Positions 1-10,398 of a stretch of 64,000 nt of DNA are shown in pieces. The notes under the pieces are model-generated. The model was not told where the DNA came from. It did no database searches and saw nothing but the letters and a program-made list of their open reading frames with translations. A program made the position numbers and the translations under genes. Source of the DNA: Nothophaeocryptopus gaeumannii (lineage: Eukaryota; Ascomycota; Dothideomycetes; Mycosphaerellales; Mycosphaerellaceae); the NCBI GenBank assembly GCA_031771865.1, contig JASISA010000027.1, positions 2,790,001 through 2,854,000 of the forward strand, read 5' to 3'. How positions within the stretch are numbered: the first letter of the stretch is position 1; the number at the start of each line of letters is the position of its first letter.

Positions 1-104
1 CTATGACTTGAGGAACTTGAAGAGCTCGTGATCGTTGTCAGCGGAGGTAGTTGTTCGATGCCGAGTCGAAGGAGAATCTCCAAGCGTTGAGCAGTGTCGG
101 ACAT
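1..104 (-). CDS. Possible 5' end of a gene running off the left edge
   Basis: On the minus strand an ATG at 104-102 opens a frame that stays open to the window edge. It encodes about 34 residues starting MSDTAQRLEILLRLGIEQLP and ending in a serine run. A TATAAA-like stretch lies about 140 bp upstream, near 240-250. The start context (TCAAGATGTC) is reasonable. Nothing in 34 residues identifies a family, so no function is assigned. It could equally be a chance open frame; neighbouring sequence on the left would decide. Confidence 0.3.
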   Translation of the reverse strand, partial: MSDTAQRLEILLRLGIEQLPPLTTITSSSSSSSH

Positions 105-1873
105 CTTGAGTGTAACAGGCAATGGGGGAGTCCGTAATGTTTTATAGACAGTTGAGAGGCGACGAGTATCGACCAGAGGAGGAGAGAAGTGGTGGAGTTT
201 GATGAATCACTGCTGTCTTTCACAAAAGCAGCGAGGTCGATGCCTTTATAGTGACAGATTTACCTTGCATGTGCCGCGAGGCGGAAACCTTGTCTATCAG
301 GCATTGGTCGGTGCGCTGTTATATGAGAGTTCTACTGTTGTGACCTGTTGTGGAGAGCAGGGAATGGTGGAAACTAGCATGCAGTAACTCTCGACCGCAG
401 AGCTGGGCATGGCATCATCACTTCCGAGACTACCACCTGGTATAGGATATCTTTTGTTGCTATCTGTTACACTAGCACGATTGGGGCACATTAGCTTCCA
501 ACTGATTCCACAATGTCGTGCCTCTCTGTGTCTCCGTTTGCACGATGGCCAGCCATGCATGGATTCTCAATAGAAGGCATTGAAGCTCACATTCCCTGGG
601 TTTCCCCAGATTCCGACAGGGTGTCCGCCGTCTTCTTATTATTATTGCTGTCACTGACAGCCCGAAATCAAGCTCAAAGCGCGCTACACAACAGAGTGGC
701 CCTGCGAACGGGGATATCAGGGCCATTTTCTGCAACAAAATTGTTGGAGTACGATGCGTGCTGTGAAGCACTTCAAGCTTGATGCTATCGTATTCCGGCC
801 AAGGAGCCGATCGCCAGGGAACGTATACACATCAGATGTTGAGCATAATCAAGCCAGACTTGTGCCACAGTAGCAAGGGTCACGCCGTGGGACTCGACCA
901 CCAGAACGAGGATGGCGGTCGTAAGACGTCACGGGCCGAAGGTTGTGTCCGCTCGTGATCAAATGTGATCAGGCCGATCTCATCGCACGAACGCGGGCCA
1001 CTACGGAGGATAACACGCTACGCTGCTCGACCTGTTGCTGTGCTATCAGAATTGAAGAGTTCATACACGTCGCAATGGCAAGTGGGCTCCAGATAGACAT
1101 CCCTGTTAGCGCCGAGAGCTTGTTCGGCAAGCTGATCCTCGCCGGGGAATCGCATCCTAAAGAAACCCACTTTGCAGCTTTCAATTTGACTTCGTGGGAA
1201 GTTCAAGCGCAAGAACTTATAACATTCTTGACCAGACATCCTGAAAGTGGCACGCCAGTGAATACTGGCACTGCATCTCGGTTGCGACGGGCAGGCTTCC
1301 AATGAAATACGGCAGAGAACGGACCGATTTCAACTTCTTTGGCTGGGAAAATTGTGTGTCCTTGACGAGCCAGCCGGCATGTCTCGCCCATATTCGTATT
1401 TGCTGCCGATCCGCTGCAATTCTGGTGAGCCGTTTGTGACCAGTATTGACGGCATCAAACTGCGGCCCAAGATTGAATGCAGGGCAATGTCATGAGTACA
1501 GAGCGCTTTCAGAAGCCTGGGTGCTACCAGCAACACAAGAGAGCGAAGGGTGCTCGAAAATCGTATGATGGCCATGTTGTTGCCATTGAGCAACAGCAGA
1601 GACCGCCTGCCGTGACTGGCCACAGAATGTCTTGTATGAGCGCAATTCCAATGTTAAAATCCGTCCGATTGATCAAGATGAAGCCGTAGGGAGGTCTAGT
1701 AATATGTGGTGTAGCTAAAAGCTCCGAGCTCGAGCGACCGGGCTAGTCCGGTAAGTCTCCAGTTATCAATGATGTCCTCTCGCAAGATGCCGGTACCGAA
1801 GGTAAAGATGCAGCGTAGGACAAATACGGTCTGAATATGGAGGCGCCAATCACCGGGTTCGCATGTGCACTCA
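105..1873. other. Intergenic stretch, no supported gene
   Basis: About 1.8 kb between the left-edge start and the stop of the phospholipase C gene. The longest open frame is at 943-1305 on the plus strand (120 codons). It starts at a non-ATG codon, has no recognisable motif and overlaps open frames on the other strand, so I do not call it. The right end should hold the 3' UTR of the phospholipase gene. I see no repeat or RNA gene. Confidence 0.5.
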
Positions 1874-4428
1874 CTACGATTCTCTGATATCCATGTCGAG
1901 AAGCAGCTTGCCGCCTGTAGGTTTTGAGTTCTCGCCACGAAGATGAACGAGAACGAGGCCTCGCGGCGCTCGATCGAGACGATAGCAGATCCATCCGAGC
2001 AAGCGGTCTTTCTGGTAGGATGCATGATCCATCACTTTAAGTCTGAAACATAAGTTAGCGTGCAGTCCTTGATCAAATCTACTTGCAAGGTTGAAGCGCA
2101 TAGACCAGATTGGGAATCGCGAGAGAATGGCCCCTGTCCCTGGCAGCCATTGCCAACCTACGACGGCTGTCAATCGTATGCCGGTACCAGCACGCTCGGG
2201 TCCGGATAGCACAAGAGTTACGGTCCGGCGCATCGGTAGACTATTTGACTTGCCGTGCAACAAGACGTGCGCTAGCCAGTCACTCCGATGTCTGACTTGT
2301 ACCTCAACGCTTCTGCTGCGCTGTATAATTGTGGCACAGTTGGTGGCAGCGTTCGCACGCTCGCTGGTGGTGTCCAGCATCGAAGTTTCTGAGTGCTTTT
2401 GTCTTCACAGCACGAGCGACCCCGGAGCAACGCGACACGACAGATCCACGCCCAGTTTAAATGCAGACGCTTGCGATGTTGATGCTGGACCTGTGCGTTC
2501 ATCCCTGGATAGACAGGGAGTACGAATGAGATCTGAACGTACCGTATAAAGCTCAACTCCGGGATGACCTGATCCACCCCCCTGAATGCCAGATCTTCAC
2601 CGCCAAAATCCGGGTGTCGGGATCGTCGAACGGAAGAGCGTGACTTGAGCTCACCGCCTTTGTTTTCTCCTCCCTTGGGTATCTCGCGCCGCTCTGCTTC
2701 CGCTTTGCTCTCGACATGCAGCTCGCATTTCACGTACGCGCTCGGGACATCATCTTCTGGGCCGAGATTTTGCGCAGCAAAAATTTGTACTCTGACATCT
2801 ATAGTCCTGCGTTGAGGAACGCACAGGTTGTTACCGTTCGGTAAGTATCCCTCTGGTTTCAAGACCCATCCGCCAGTACCTTCGAACTGCGCGGAATTCA
2901 GCATCATAGCTGCATCCAGTTTCTGAAAATTCAACGCAACCTGCTCACGGTCAGTCTAGTGTCTTGCGGTCAGCAGAATAATCCCATCACCATCTGTAGA
3001 CCAAATCGCCAGAATGGAGTAGGGTCCAGGTTGGAGGAACGTAGCCGGGTCCCTTTCGGGTATGCTCGCATAAGATGGTGCAAATTGTGATGCAGCAGTT
3101 TGTCCGGCTCTTCCTCGCAAGCTTGCAAGAGCTTGCTCTCACTAAGTGAGAACACCTTCGAGTGATGAACGTTAGCCTTGTGGGGTTATGTGTCTGTCTC
3201 TCGCACTCAAGTGCTTACATGGGTAGGAATCTCGGCCTCTGGTTGATCGAAGCTACGGAAATGCATTGCTCTGGTGTAGATCCCCATACGGCCTGACTCG
3301 GAGAAATTAGTAGATCTGCCTGTGAAGTTACAGGATGGTTGCACGCACTGAGGCTCTCAGCGATCTTCCCTTTGCTGGCCGCTTGAGATGTGTCATTGTC
3401 TGTCGACGAGTCTTGGTCATCATTGGTGTCTCTGGGTACGATGGGTCTCTTATGCTCAGCCTTGGCCTTGTCAGGCGGTGAGTATTTCACCTTGACGAGA
3501 ATTCTCCTCCGCAAGCTGTCTAGTGAGGGCAGAGGTGTCGAATCAGAAAAGTCCTCCGGGACAGACTCGAGGTATTGGCTCCAGTAGTCTTGCATGAGTT
3601 CTGCGACAATTTCTTGCTGAACAGCACTGCAGTGCACTTCGAGGCTGACAATGAGTGGCAAATCTGTGTGACGAAACTTTGCGCAGAAGCCGAACGTGTT
3701 AGCCAGTCCAAGGCGAAGGGAGTCAACCTGCCTACCGCATATTCCCGGATCTTCTCACAAACCTTCCTGAATGTAGTCTCTTTCGTGGCAGTGTACCCGT
3801 GATACACTACTGGCTCGGAGCGACCTGACTGTGTTCTCCACGGCGTTGGCATGAACACCTCATCGGCGGCAGGAGAATCTACGACAGTGTTGTCGGCGTT
3901 GGAACGAGAACGCAACCGTTTCAGTTTCGATTTGAGAAGGCCCGTCAGCTTTCCGACGTCGGCGTCCTTGTCGTTGTTCTCATCTTCATCTTCAGCTTCA
4001 GAGCTTGATGGCGAATCTCCATCCCAGAGGTCAATCTCAATGCACCTGCCTCCCCGCTGACCGAATGTTAGTGCATCTCAAATATCGACTTTCATACTCA
4101 CCTTGAGCACTTCCTTGTACGAGTCACCACTCGACTTGCTCCACAGTTGGTTCCCTGACCTAGAAATTTGGGAGGCAGATCAGCACGGATGAAAATATGC
4201 CTAATGGAAGGGCATGACTGACAAATACGTGTTATGAGAGCTCGAGATGTAGTAGTGAGCAATGGGATGTGCTGTATCGACCTTGATGGGTAAAGGCGCC
4301 GAGGACTCTGGCGCTGCCAGCTTCTTGAGAAAATCTTCAAGGGTGAGAGCGTTCGCATGGGATGCGCTTTCTTCAAACGCCTTCTTCGCGTGCTTCAGAA
4401 TGGACGGGGACAGAGTCTCTGATGCCAT
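1874..4428 (-). CDS. Phosphoinositide-specific phospholipase C (delta-like, no EF hand seen)
   Basis: Predicted to hydrolyse PIP2 to IP3 and diacylglycerol at the membrane. Rebuilt from eight exons: 4428-4223, 4159-4102, 4056-3736, 3676-3349, 3292-3219, 3155-2991, 2940-2543 and 2042-1874, giving 572 residues in frame. The PLC X domain opens with HPIAHYYISSSHNTYL (about residues 54-69, first catalytic His at 65). RCIEIDLWDG (about 92-101) supplies metal-site acidic residues, and the second catalytic His is in VSLEVHC (about 210). After a polar linker the Y domain starts at GIYTRAMHF (about 306) and includes SNLDPTPFW. A C2 domain fills the last 150 residues. Seven introns: six of 45-63 bp and one of 500 bp (2043-2542) inside the C2 coding region. 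The start was taken at the first in-frame ATG; the codons upstream are non-ATG. Family assignment is firm. Confidence 0.93.
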
Positions 4429-4802
4429 GCCGATGGCGATCAACGGCGGCTAGAACTAGTCGACTGTGGATGCACTGTAGCAAACGCGGATGAGCACACC
4501 TCAGTGGCCCTCCACTGACGGTAGGTACCTTAGGCTGCGGTGCTGCGTGCACTAGCAACAGATTGCCGTGTGTGGTAATATTGCATCGTACACTGTAGCA
4601 AGGCGGAGGTGAGCGCCTCGGAATGGCACCCGACAGACGCCAAGACAGCACTGACGTCGTAGGAGCAGACAACCTTGAGCACTGTAAGGCTACACACACG
4701 TGGTCGGTAGATGGGAATGCTACATGTAGTGCCATGTCCACCACGCCCTCCCCAAACACCACTGCCTCCGCCCATCGGGCAGTGCAATGCCCTTTCTCCA
4801 AC
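4429..4802. other. Divergent upstream region between PLC and cupin genes
   Basis: The 374 bp between two divergent starts probably hold both promoters. An in-frame ATG at 4734 could extend the cupin protein by 23 residues, but that extension is low-complexity (TTPSPNTTASAH) and unlike the compact domain. No clear TATA box or repeat was seen. Confidence 0.4.
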
Positions 4803-5161
4803 ATGCCTTCTCGTAAAGACGCAGAGGCACGTGTCCGAGCCTGGGGCTTCGATCATGTCTTCACCTGGAGCGATAGACCGTACGACCACCCCTATCGACA
4901 TATCCCATTCCTGTTCCCGTCCCCCTGTCGAAGATGCATTCAGACTGACCTTATTGTAGCAACGCCTACTATCCGCCGCATCGGCACTCCGGACTGACGA
5001 CGCATCTCATCCTCGACGGCGAGCTGACTATCACGTATCCGGATGATGCGAAGCCGGCAAGGGAGACATTTGGCGTAGGAGCGAGAGTCGATGTGCATGC
5101 GAACAGGAAGCACGAGGTCTGGATGGGCAAGACGGGTTGTACATACGTAATTGGAGAATGA
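4803..5161 (+). CDS. Small single-domain cupin protein
   Basis: A 92-residue protein from two exons, 4803-4879 and 4960-5161, joined across an 80 bp GTACGA..TTGTAG intron. It is almost entirely one cupin barrel. Motif 1 is PPHRHSGLTTHLILDGEL (residues 31-48), giving possible metal ligands His33, His35, Glu47 and perhaps His41; motif 2 carries KHEVWMG with His77. Ends in CTYVIGE. Cupins bind a divalent metal and serve as small enzymes or ligand-binding proteins; the exact reaction cannot be told from this sequence. No signal peptide, so probably cytosolic. Start chosen because the domain begins directly after MPSRKDAEARVRAWGF. The split across an intron and the small size make it easy to miss by simple ORF calling. 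Confidence 0.85.
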
Positions 5162-5692
5162 ATGGCATACATGCATGCAAGACACGGAGAAGGCTCGCCC
5201 CCTGCCTTGAGCATTCCCTGGGACTGTCAAGGCGTTGGTCAATGATGAACGATGAAGCGTGCAGGCCGAACGTCGCCCCAACTCACATCTACTTCCACCT
5301 CACTTCACTCTCACAGGCTGTCTCTTTCGCTGCATTGGAGACTCGACCTGAGGCTCAACTCGACTACGAACAGGACCATTGACACTGACATTGGCATGGG
5401 CATTGGTGCGGCCTTCATTTGTTGCTGATCGCCACTGCCATTGGACATCGATCAGCAAAGGCAACAGCATCGTCGCTGCCCCATCGGAGCGGCCAGCGAC
5501 TGACAGCCGATCTTTGACCACCATCTTAACGGAAAATTGGTTTTGCCTCCCAGTTCCTCAACATCAGCGCCCGCCTGACAGCCACACCACCACCGCTACC
5601 ACCACTACCACTACCACTACCCTGACAGACGGTCGCCAATCAGCACATAGCATCTGAACCCACACCACACATTCATTTGACATTCCTTCAAC
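5162..5692. other. Intergenic/5' region with CCA/CTA triplet run
   Basis: The 531 bp upstream of the next gene, probably cupin 3' UTR followed by promoter and 5' UTR. The stretch 5585-5621 is an imperfect ACC/ACT triplet repeat close to the start. No coding frame is supported. Confidence 0.4.
5585..5621 (+). repeat. Imperfect CAC/CTA triplet tract
   Basis: Alternating CACCAC and CACTAC units about 70 bp upstream of the ATG at 5693, most likely in the 5' UTR. It is pyrimidine-rich and simple; no function is shown. Confidence 0.7.
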
Positions 5693-8418
5693 ATGGCTCC
5701 GCCGCCCGACCACACCTACACGGCTATTCCGCCACCCCCGCTGCCAGAGTTCTATCTGCACGACGACACCACGACAACATCATCATTGACCACTGATTCT
5801 GAAATCGAGGGTTTAGAAGTTGTTGCACAGGAGTCGAAGTCTCCGAAGCAGGCTGCCGTCGCAGGCGATGGCGCCGACGATCGTGATCCCGCTCCGCCTT
5901 TGGCAGTCTATCATATCTGCCGTATTTGCCTGCATCCCCGAAGCGCGCGATACCATCGCGAGCATCCCATTCCCGCCGATGGACTGCCGCCTCCGCCCGG
6001 AATATGCACGCGATGCCGTGTGTCCTCGATTGACGACATTCGGCGCGTCACTGATGTCGTCGAGGAACACAAGAGCAACGACGTCCGCCTCGGCGTTCGT
6101 GCCTTTGTGCAGGATGGCGCCTACATTTCGAATGAGCAGATGAGAGACAAGCGTGCCACTCGCATTGCGCGCGACGTTGGTTGGGAGGAATTGCGGCCTC
6201 TGCCTACCAGGAGAGGGTCGACATCTCATCGACCACATGCCGCTCAGATACAGCCATCGCCGTTGAATCAGCAGAGTCCGGAGACCATATACCGCCATGT
6301 CCATATAGGCGTGCCTGGTACTCCTCCCACTACTGCGCCTCCACCGCCATTGGCGGAGAGCAAAGCCGCGATGGTCCAATGCGCAACAGAGGTTGTGCAA
6401 GACAAGCCTCCAGCTAAGACGTACACCACCATCAGCATCCCACCTCCGCCGCCACCGATGTCACGGACGCGCTCTCCCTTGACGGATCCAGCGAACCCTC
6501 AGGAACAACAATCCTTTCGGCGAGTGGAAACATTCGGGTCGGAAGAGCCCTCGTCGAAATCCTACTCACGTCGACAAGTCTACACGTGCGACTCCTCCAA
6601 ATCTATCAAACCGGCTGTGTCAGAGATGTCCGAACCGGATATTCGCAGGCTCGCTAGAGACGAGGTCGAAAGATATCGCAAAGCTGAGCGTAGTATGGAA
6701 GCACATGGCGACGTTTACGTGCATGGTCGCATGGTGGAGGTCGATCGAGTACCAGTTGAACGACGCATTGCTCTCGAAGGAGATAGGTTGGATGATCGGC
6801 CCTGGACATCTAAGCTCTCTCGCCAGGATTCGGGGGTGGCCAACCTCAGTGACGTAGTGGAGTACAAACGACATGAGGAGGGCGTCAGAGCGGTGAATCG
6901 AAGCGACAAGCCCTCGAATTGGCGATCCCGACATGTGATGACCATCGACCGCGATGGCGATCAGCTCTCTGCATCCTCAAGCACAACTTCAGACAAGACT
7001 AGATGGGTCAGCGACGCCGGAGTTCGAGATCGCAAATCGTCGATGAGAGAAGAGTATGGTGCGTTCAAGATTGCAGAAGGCTGTCGAAGCGGATCGCCGC
7101 AGCTGCGAGGAACGGTGATGGGGAAGAACATATCTGGGACCCATCACGAAATCTCAGACAGAGTGGCCGAGCTTCGCGAAGGCTTTAATCGGCAAGACCA
7201 CACGGAGGCTTGGTCGAAGGAGACTCGGCGTGTACGCCCTGCCGGTGGCGAAGCGTTGTTTAACAGAGGCATGTCTACCTCCGCACCCGTGAAGGATGAG
7301 CCATCTGAGCGGAAGGTCAAGTGTTCCCCACCAGAGGGCTCTAGCAATGTTGTACGCGCTTCAACTACCCGCAGAAGCCATCAGGATGCGGATTGCGAAT
7401 ACGTCTACATGTTGCGCACGACAGAGCCCAGTTCTCGCTCTACGACGACTCGACGAATACCCCAAACCGACGACTACCAAAGAGAAACGGCGGAGTATTT
7501 GCACCGCCGTGGAACGCCGTCCCAGCGACATGAGCCACAGTCGCGACAAAAGTTAGAAGGCGACGGCCAGACCGAGCAGCGCTTGAGCGACCGCCGCCCA
7601 AGCGACGCCTCGAGTCGAGTGCGTTTCTCTAAGAAGGTCGACATTTCCCCAACTCCTCCAGGCAGCGATGCGAACTCTTCGGAATTTCGTGGTTTCGCAA
7701 AGATCAAAGTGCAGACGGACGGGTTCTGCGTTGGCTATGGCAAAGTACCGACTGGGGAGGGCGAGCGCCGAGGTCGATTAAGAAGCCGCATCCCCGCGGC
7801 GGTGGATGACTACCATGATGACCATAGGATGCGATCCTCTGAAGCTCGGAGAAATAGCGAGGTACGTCGCAGTTGATCGTGATGGCATATAAAAATTTGC
7901 TAACACTGTCCAGGTTGACCGAGATCCGACGCCACGACCGGGACCGGGACAGCGAAGAGGATCGGGATCGACCGAGACAACTACGTTACCCAGCAATCTG
8001 GGCCCAATGGCCCGGGTCTTCAGCGAGAGTCCATCAAGAGAGCGTCTCTTAGAAGCTTCGACAAGATCTCACAGAGACGGACTTGGCCCCTACGCCGTTC
8101 AAGAGAAACGGAGTACAAGTGTCGATGTGGAGGACGGAAGTACCGTCACTGCCTTTTCGTATAGCAGCAGCGATGAGGAGCGACGAAGGCGCAACGGTCG
8201 GCATGGACGACGAGGTGGGCGCTGAGGAAGCGGTCCTCAAAAGTCCAGCGAGAAGAAGCCACGAAAGAAGAGGAGCGGAATTTCCTTCATCACGGACACA
8301 GGAGAGCTAGGTAAGGGATCAAAGGAAGCCATCCGCTGTCTAAGACATATGCTGACCATCCAACCCTCGCTTTGTAGGGATGAAATTGGCCGAGGAAATT
8401 ATGAAGCATATGTTTTAG
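5693..8418 (+). CDS. Large disordered fungal protein of unknown function, with in-frame TGA near the C-terminus
   Basis: Exon 1 (5693-7861) and exon 2 (from 7914, after a 52 bp GTACGT..CCAG intron) give about 827 residues before an in-frame TGA at 8223-8225. The N-terminus is proline-rich (MAPPPDHTYTAIPPPPLPEF). About residues 74-104 hold a CRICLHPRSARYH..CTRC cysteine cluster that could bind zinc. The rest is mostly polar, Arg/Ser-rich and disordered, with several SxxS and RxxS sites. After the TGA the same frame runs on through KKPRKKRSGISFITDTGEL, crosses a 67 bp intron (8311-8377) and ends EEIMKHMF at 8418. That tail looks truly coding. Either the TGA lies in a 90 bp intron (8159-8248, GTATAG..TCCAG) or it is a nonsense change. 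I recognise no named family; the cysteine cluster is the only domain-like part. Confidence 0.75.
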
Positions 8419-8971
8419 CGAGCCGCGCCTATAAAAGAACAAACCGCTTGAGGCAAAGACAGCCTGGGTACTCTCGGCTCCATTCCAGACATCTCTCAGT
8501 CATCGTTCGTGCGGATTTGATGTTTTGACAGACACGGCTCTTTTTATTATGTGCCGGCTTTTCCCTATCGTACAAATTGTGGCGCGCGGTACCAAGAACG
8601 TGACCTGTGGCGGCAGTTGAAGCGCTCGACCAATGATGAGAGAAGATCTGCAAGCCTGTGGTGAGACAAGCCTTTGAAGTCTTGACCCTAGCAGAGCTTG
8701 TACCAACAGACACGTCACTCGTCGCTTCGATCCTGCGAACCACGCGACAACTTCACCCGTGCGCGTTCGACATTCCTTGATTCTGTGCCTGTCGAGGAGG
8801 TATGGCCTGAAAAGTGACCTCAGGCCTGCAGTTGCCATAAGAACCTCTCCATGGCCAGGCGCACATCGCGACGCAGCTTGCCGCATTCATTCACCCAACT
8901 GCCATCCTAAAGGTCGTACACACCACGGCAGCATTCATCGACAGTCGCGCAAAACGCGAATTTTCGACACA
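8419..8971. other. Intergenic, no gene seen
   Basis: About 550 bp containing the 3' end of the preceding gene and the promoter of the SUR7-family gene. Small open frames on both strands overlap each other and show no protein-like features. No repeat or RNA gene seen. Confidence 0.4.
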
Positions 8972-9975
8972 ATGCGTTTCTCGGCGTTGATACCTGTTGT
9001 CTTCTGTGCAACGTCTTTCGTACTAGCGTTTTTGTGCCTATTTGCTGGCGAGAGGAAAGGGCTCATGGAAGACTTCTCAGTACTTACGGTAAGGCAACGC
9101 AACGGAGCCACGGGCGATAAGTTCATGTTTCTAACTCTGATCAGCTGAATACATCCCGAATTGGCAGTGTCAGCCTTTTCAATACGTCCGAGTCGTCTGA
9201 TAGTTGGCTAGGCCAGCTTATCGACAATGCCACCAATTCAATCGAGTCAGAGATCCAGGACGCCATCTCGGACGCAGTATCCTCTGTGGCACGCGATCTC
9301 GGTCTTCACGATTGGTACTCCTATCATTTGATGACCTACTGTGAGGGTTACTACAAGCCCGGTCCAGTGCCAAATGCCACCGTGTCGAGATCAGACATAT
9401 CGAAAAATGTCACGGCGTATGATTCGACCATGCTTCCTTTGCAGTACCTTGCTGAACATACTCGCAGGTGCTCTAATCGAAACGCCATGTTCGATTTTGA
9501 CCCAGAGGAGATCTTGGGACGAGAGCTAAACACCAGTGGCGTCGGCGTCAGTCTCTCGGATCTCAACTGGCCAGACGACATCGAACATGGACTGAACGCC
9601 CTGAGGATATCCGCCAAGGCTGCATTTGTGCTTTACTGCATTGCGATTGGCTTCATCGGAGTGGCTCTGATACTGGCCACAATCAGCATCTTTTTCGAGG
9701 GTCGTCTGAGTGCGCTGTTGAATGTGGTCGTGGATTGGCTGGCTTTCATCGTGATGGGGATTGCCAGTGCCCTCGCCACTGCGATCGCGGTCAAGGCATC
9801 AGGGGTCATCAACAAGTACGGTAATGACATAGGGATCAGTGCCCATACAGGAAGTAGATTCCTGGTCATCACCTGGGTTGCGACGGGCTTGTTGCTGCTA
9901 GCTTCCATCTTCTGGTGCGCAGACTGTGTTTTGGGACGCAAGCGGACGGGGGCCAGAGCTGCCAAGCATGGATGA
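8972..9975 (+). CDS. SUR7/PalI family plasma-membrane protein
   Basis: A 298-residue four-pass membrane protein of the SUR7/PalI (RIM9-like) family; members sit in eisosomes/MCC patches of the fungal plasma membrane or in the alkaline-pH sensing complex. Exons 8972-9088, 9145-9416 and 9468-9975. TM1 is at the N-terminus (SALIPVVFCATSFVLAFLCL). A long extracellular loop carries the family pattern YCEGYY..VPNATVS and NVTACSNR with N-glycosylation sites. Three further TM segments follow (AAFVLYCIAIGFIG.., VVDWLAFIVMGIASALA, ITWVATGLLLLASIFW), then a short basic tail. The second intron (9417-9467) is 51 bp and stop-free, so an unspliced frame also reads through; splicing restores the family's NVTACSNR junction, which is why I call it. 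Which subgroup (Sur7, Fmp45, PalI) is undecided. Confidence 0.88.
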
Positions 9976-10398
9976 GACTGTAAGCGTACTTATGAGCCTA
10001 ACATGAATGATGATGAAGATGGGATGGTCACCAGCCTAGACGGTCGAGCACATGTAGTCGCTATCTTACCTCAGGTAGTATACACGTGTGCTTCTCTCTT
10101 GGGCGACCGGGCCAGCCCGCCGGCTCGGAGCGGAGCGGAGCGGAACCGTACGTCACTGGGAAAGGGATGCTGCGACTGCGATCTTGACATGTGCCTGGAG
10201 AACAATAATAGGTATGTAGCCATCATCTGCATGTGCTGACTCAATTCAAGGCGCTTTCTGTCAGCGCTTGAGCAGTGCCTTTTGAGCTCTTCACACCAGC
10301 GACAGGCGGTTTTGACGTGACATTATTCATTCATCCCGCTGATCACCACTTTCGTTCCACCTCACCTCTTCTAACTTGTCGACTCGCTCACTAGAGGT
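9976..10398. other. Intergenic, promoter of the F-box gene
   Basis: The 423 bp between two co-directional genes. It has a short GGAGC repeat near 10127-10143 (GGAGCGGAGCGGAGCGGAAC) and a pyrimidine-rich stretch (10338-10390) just before the next ATG, common before fungal starts. No coding frame is supported. Confidence 0.4.

Noticed and set aside
943..1305. 120-codon plus-strand frame
   Set aside because: Starts at a non-ATG codon, shows no family feature and is overlapped by antisense frames.
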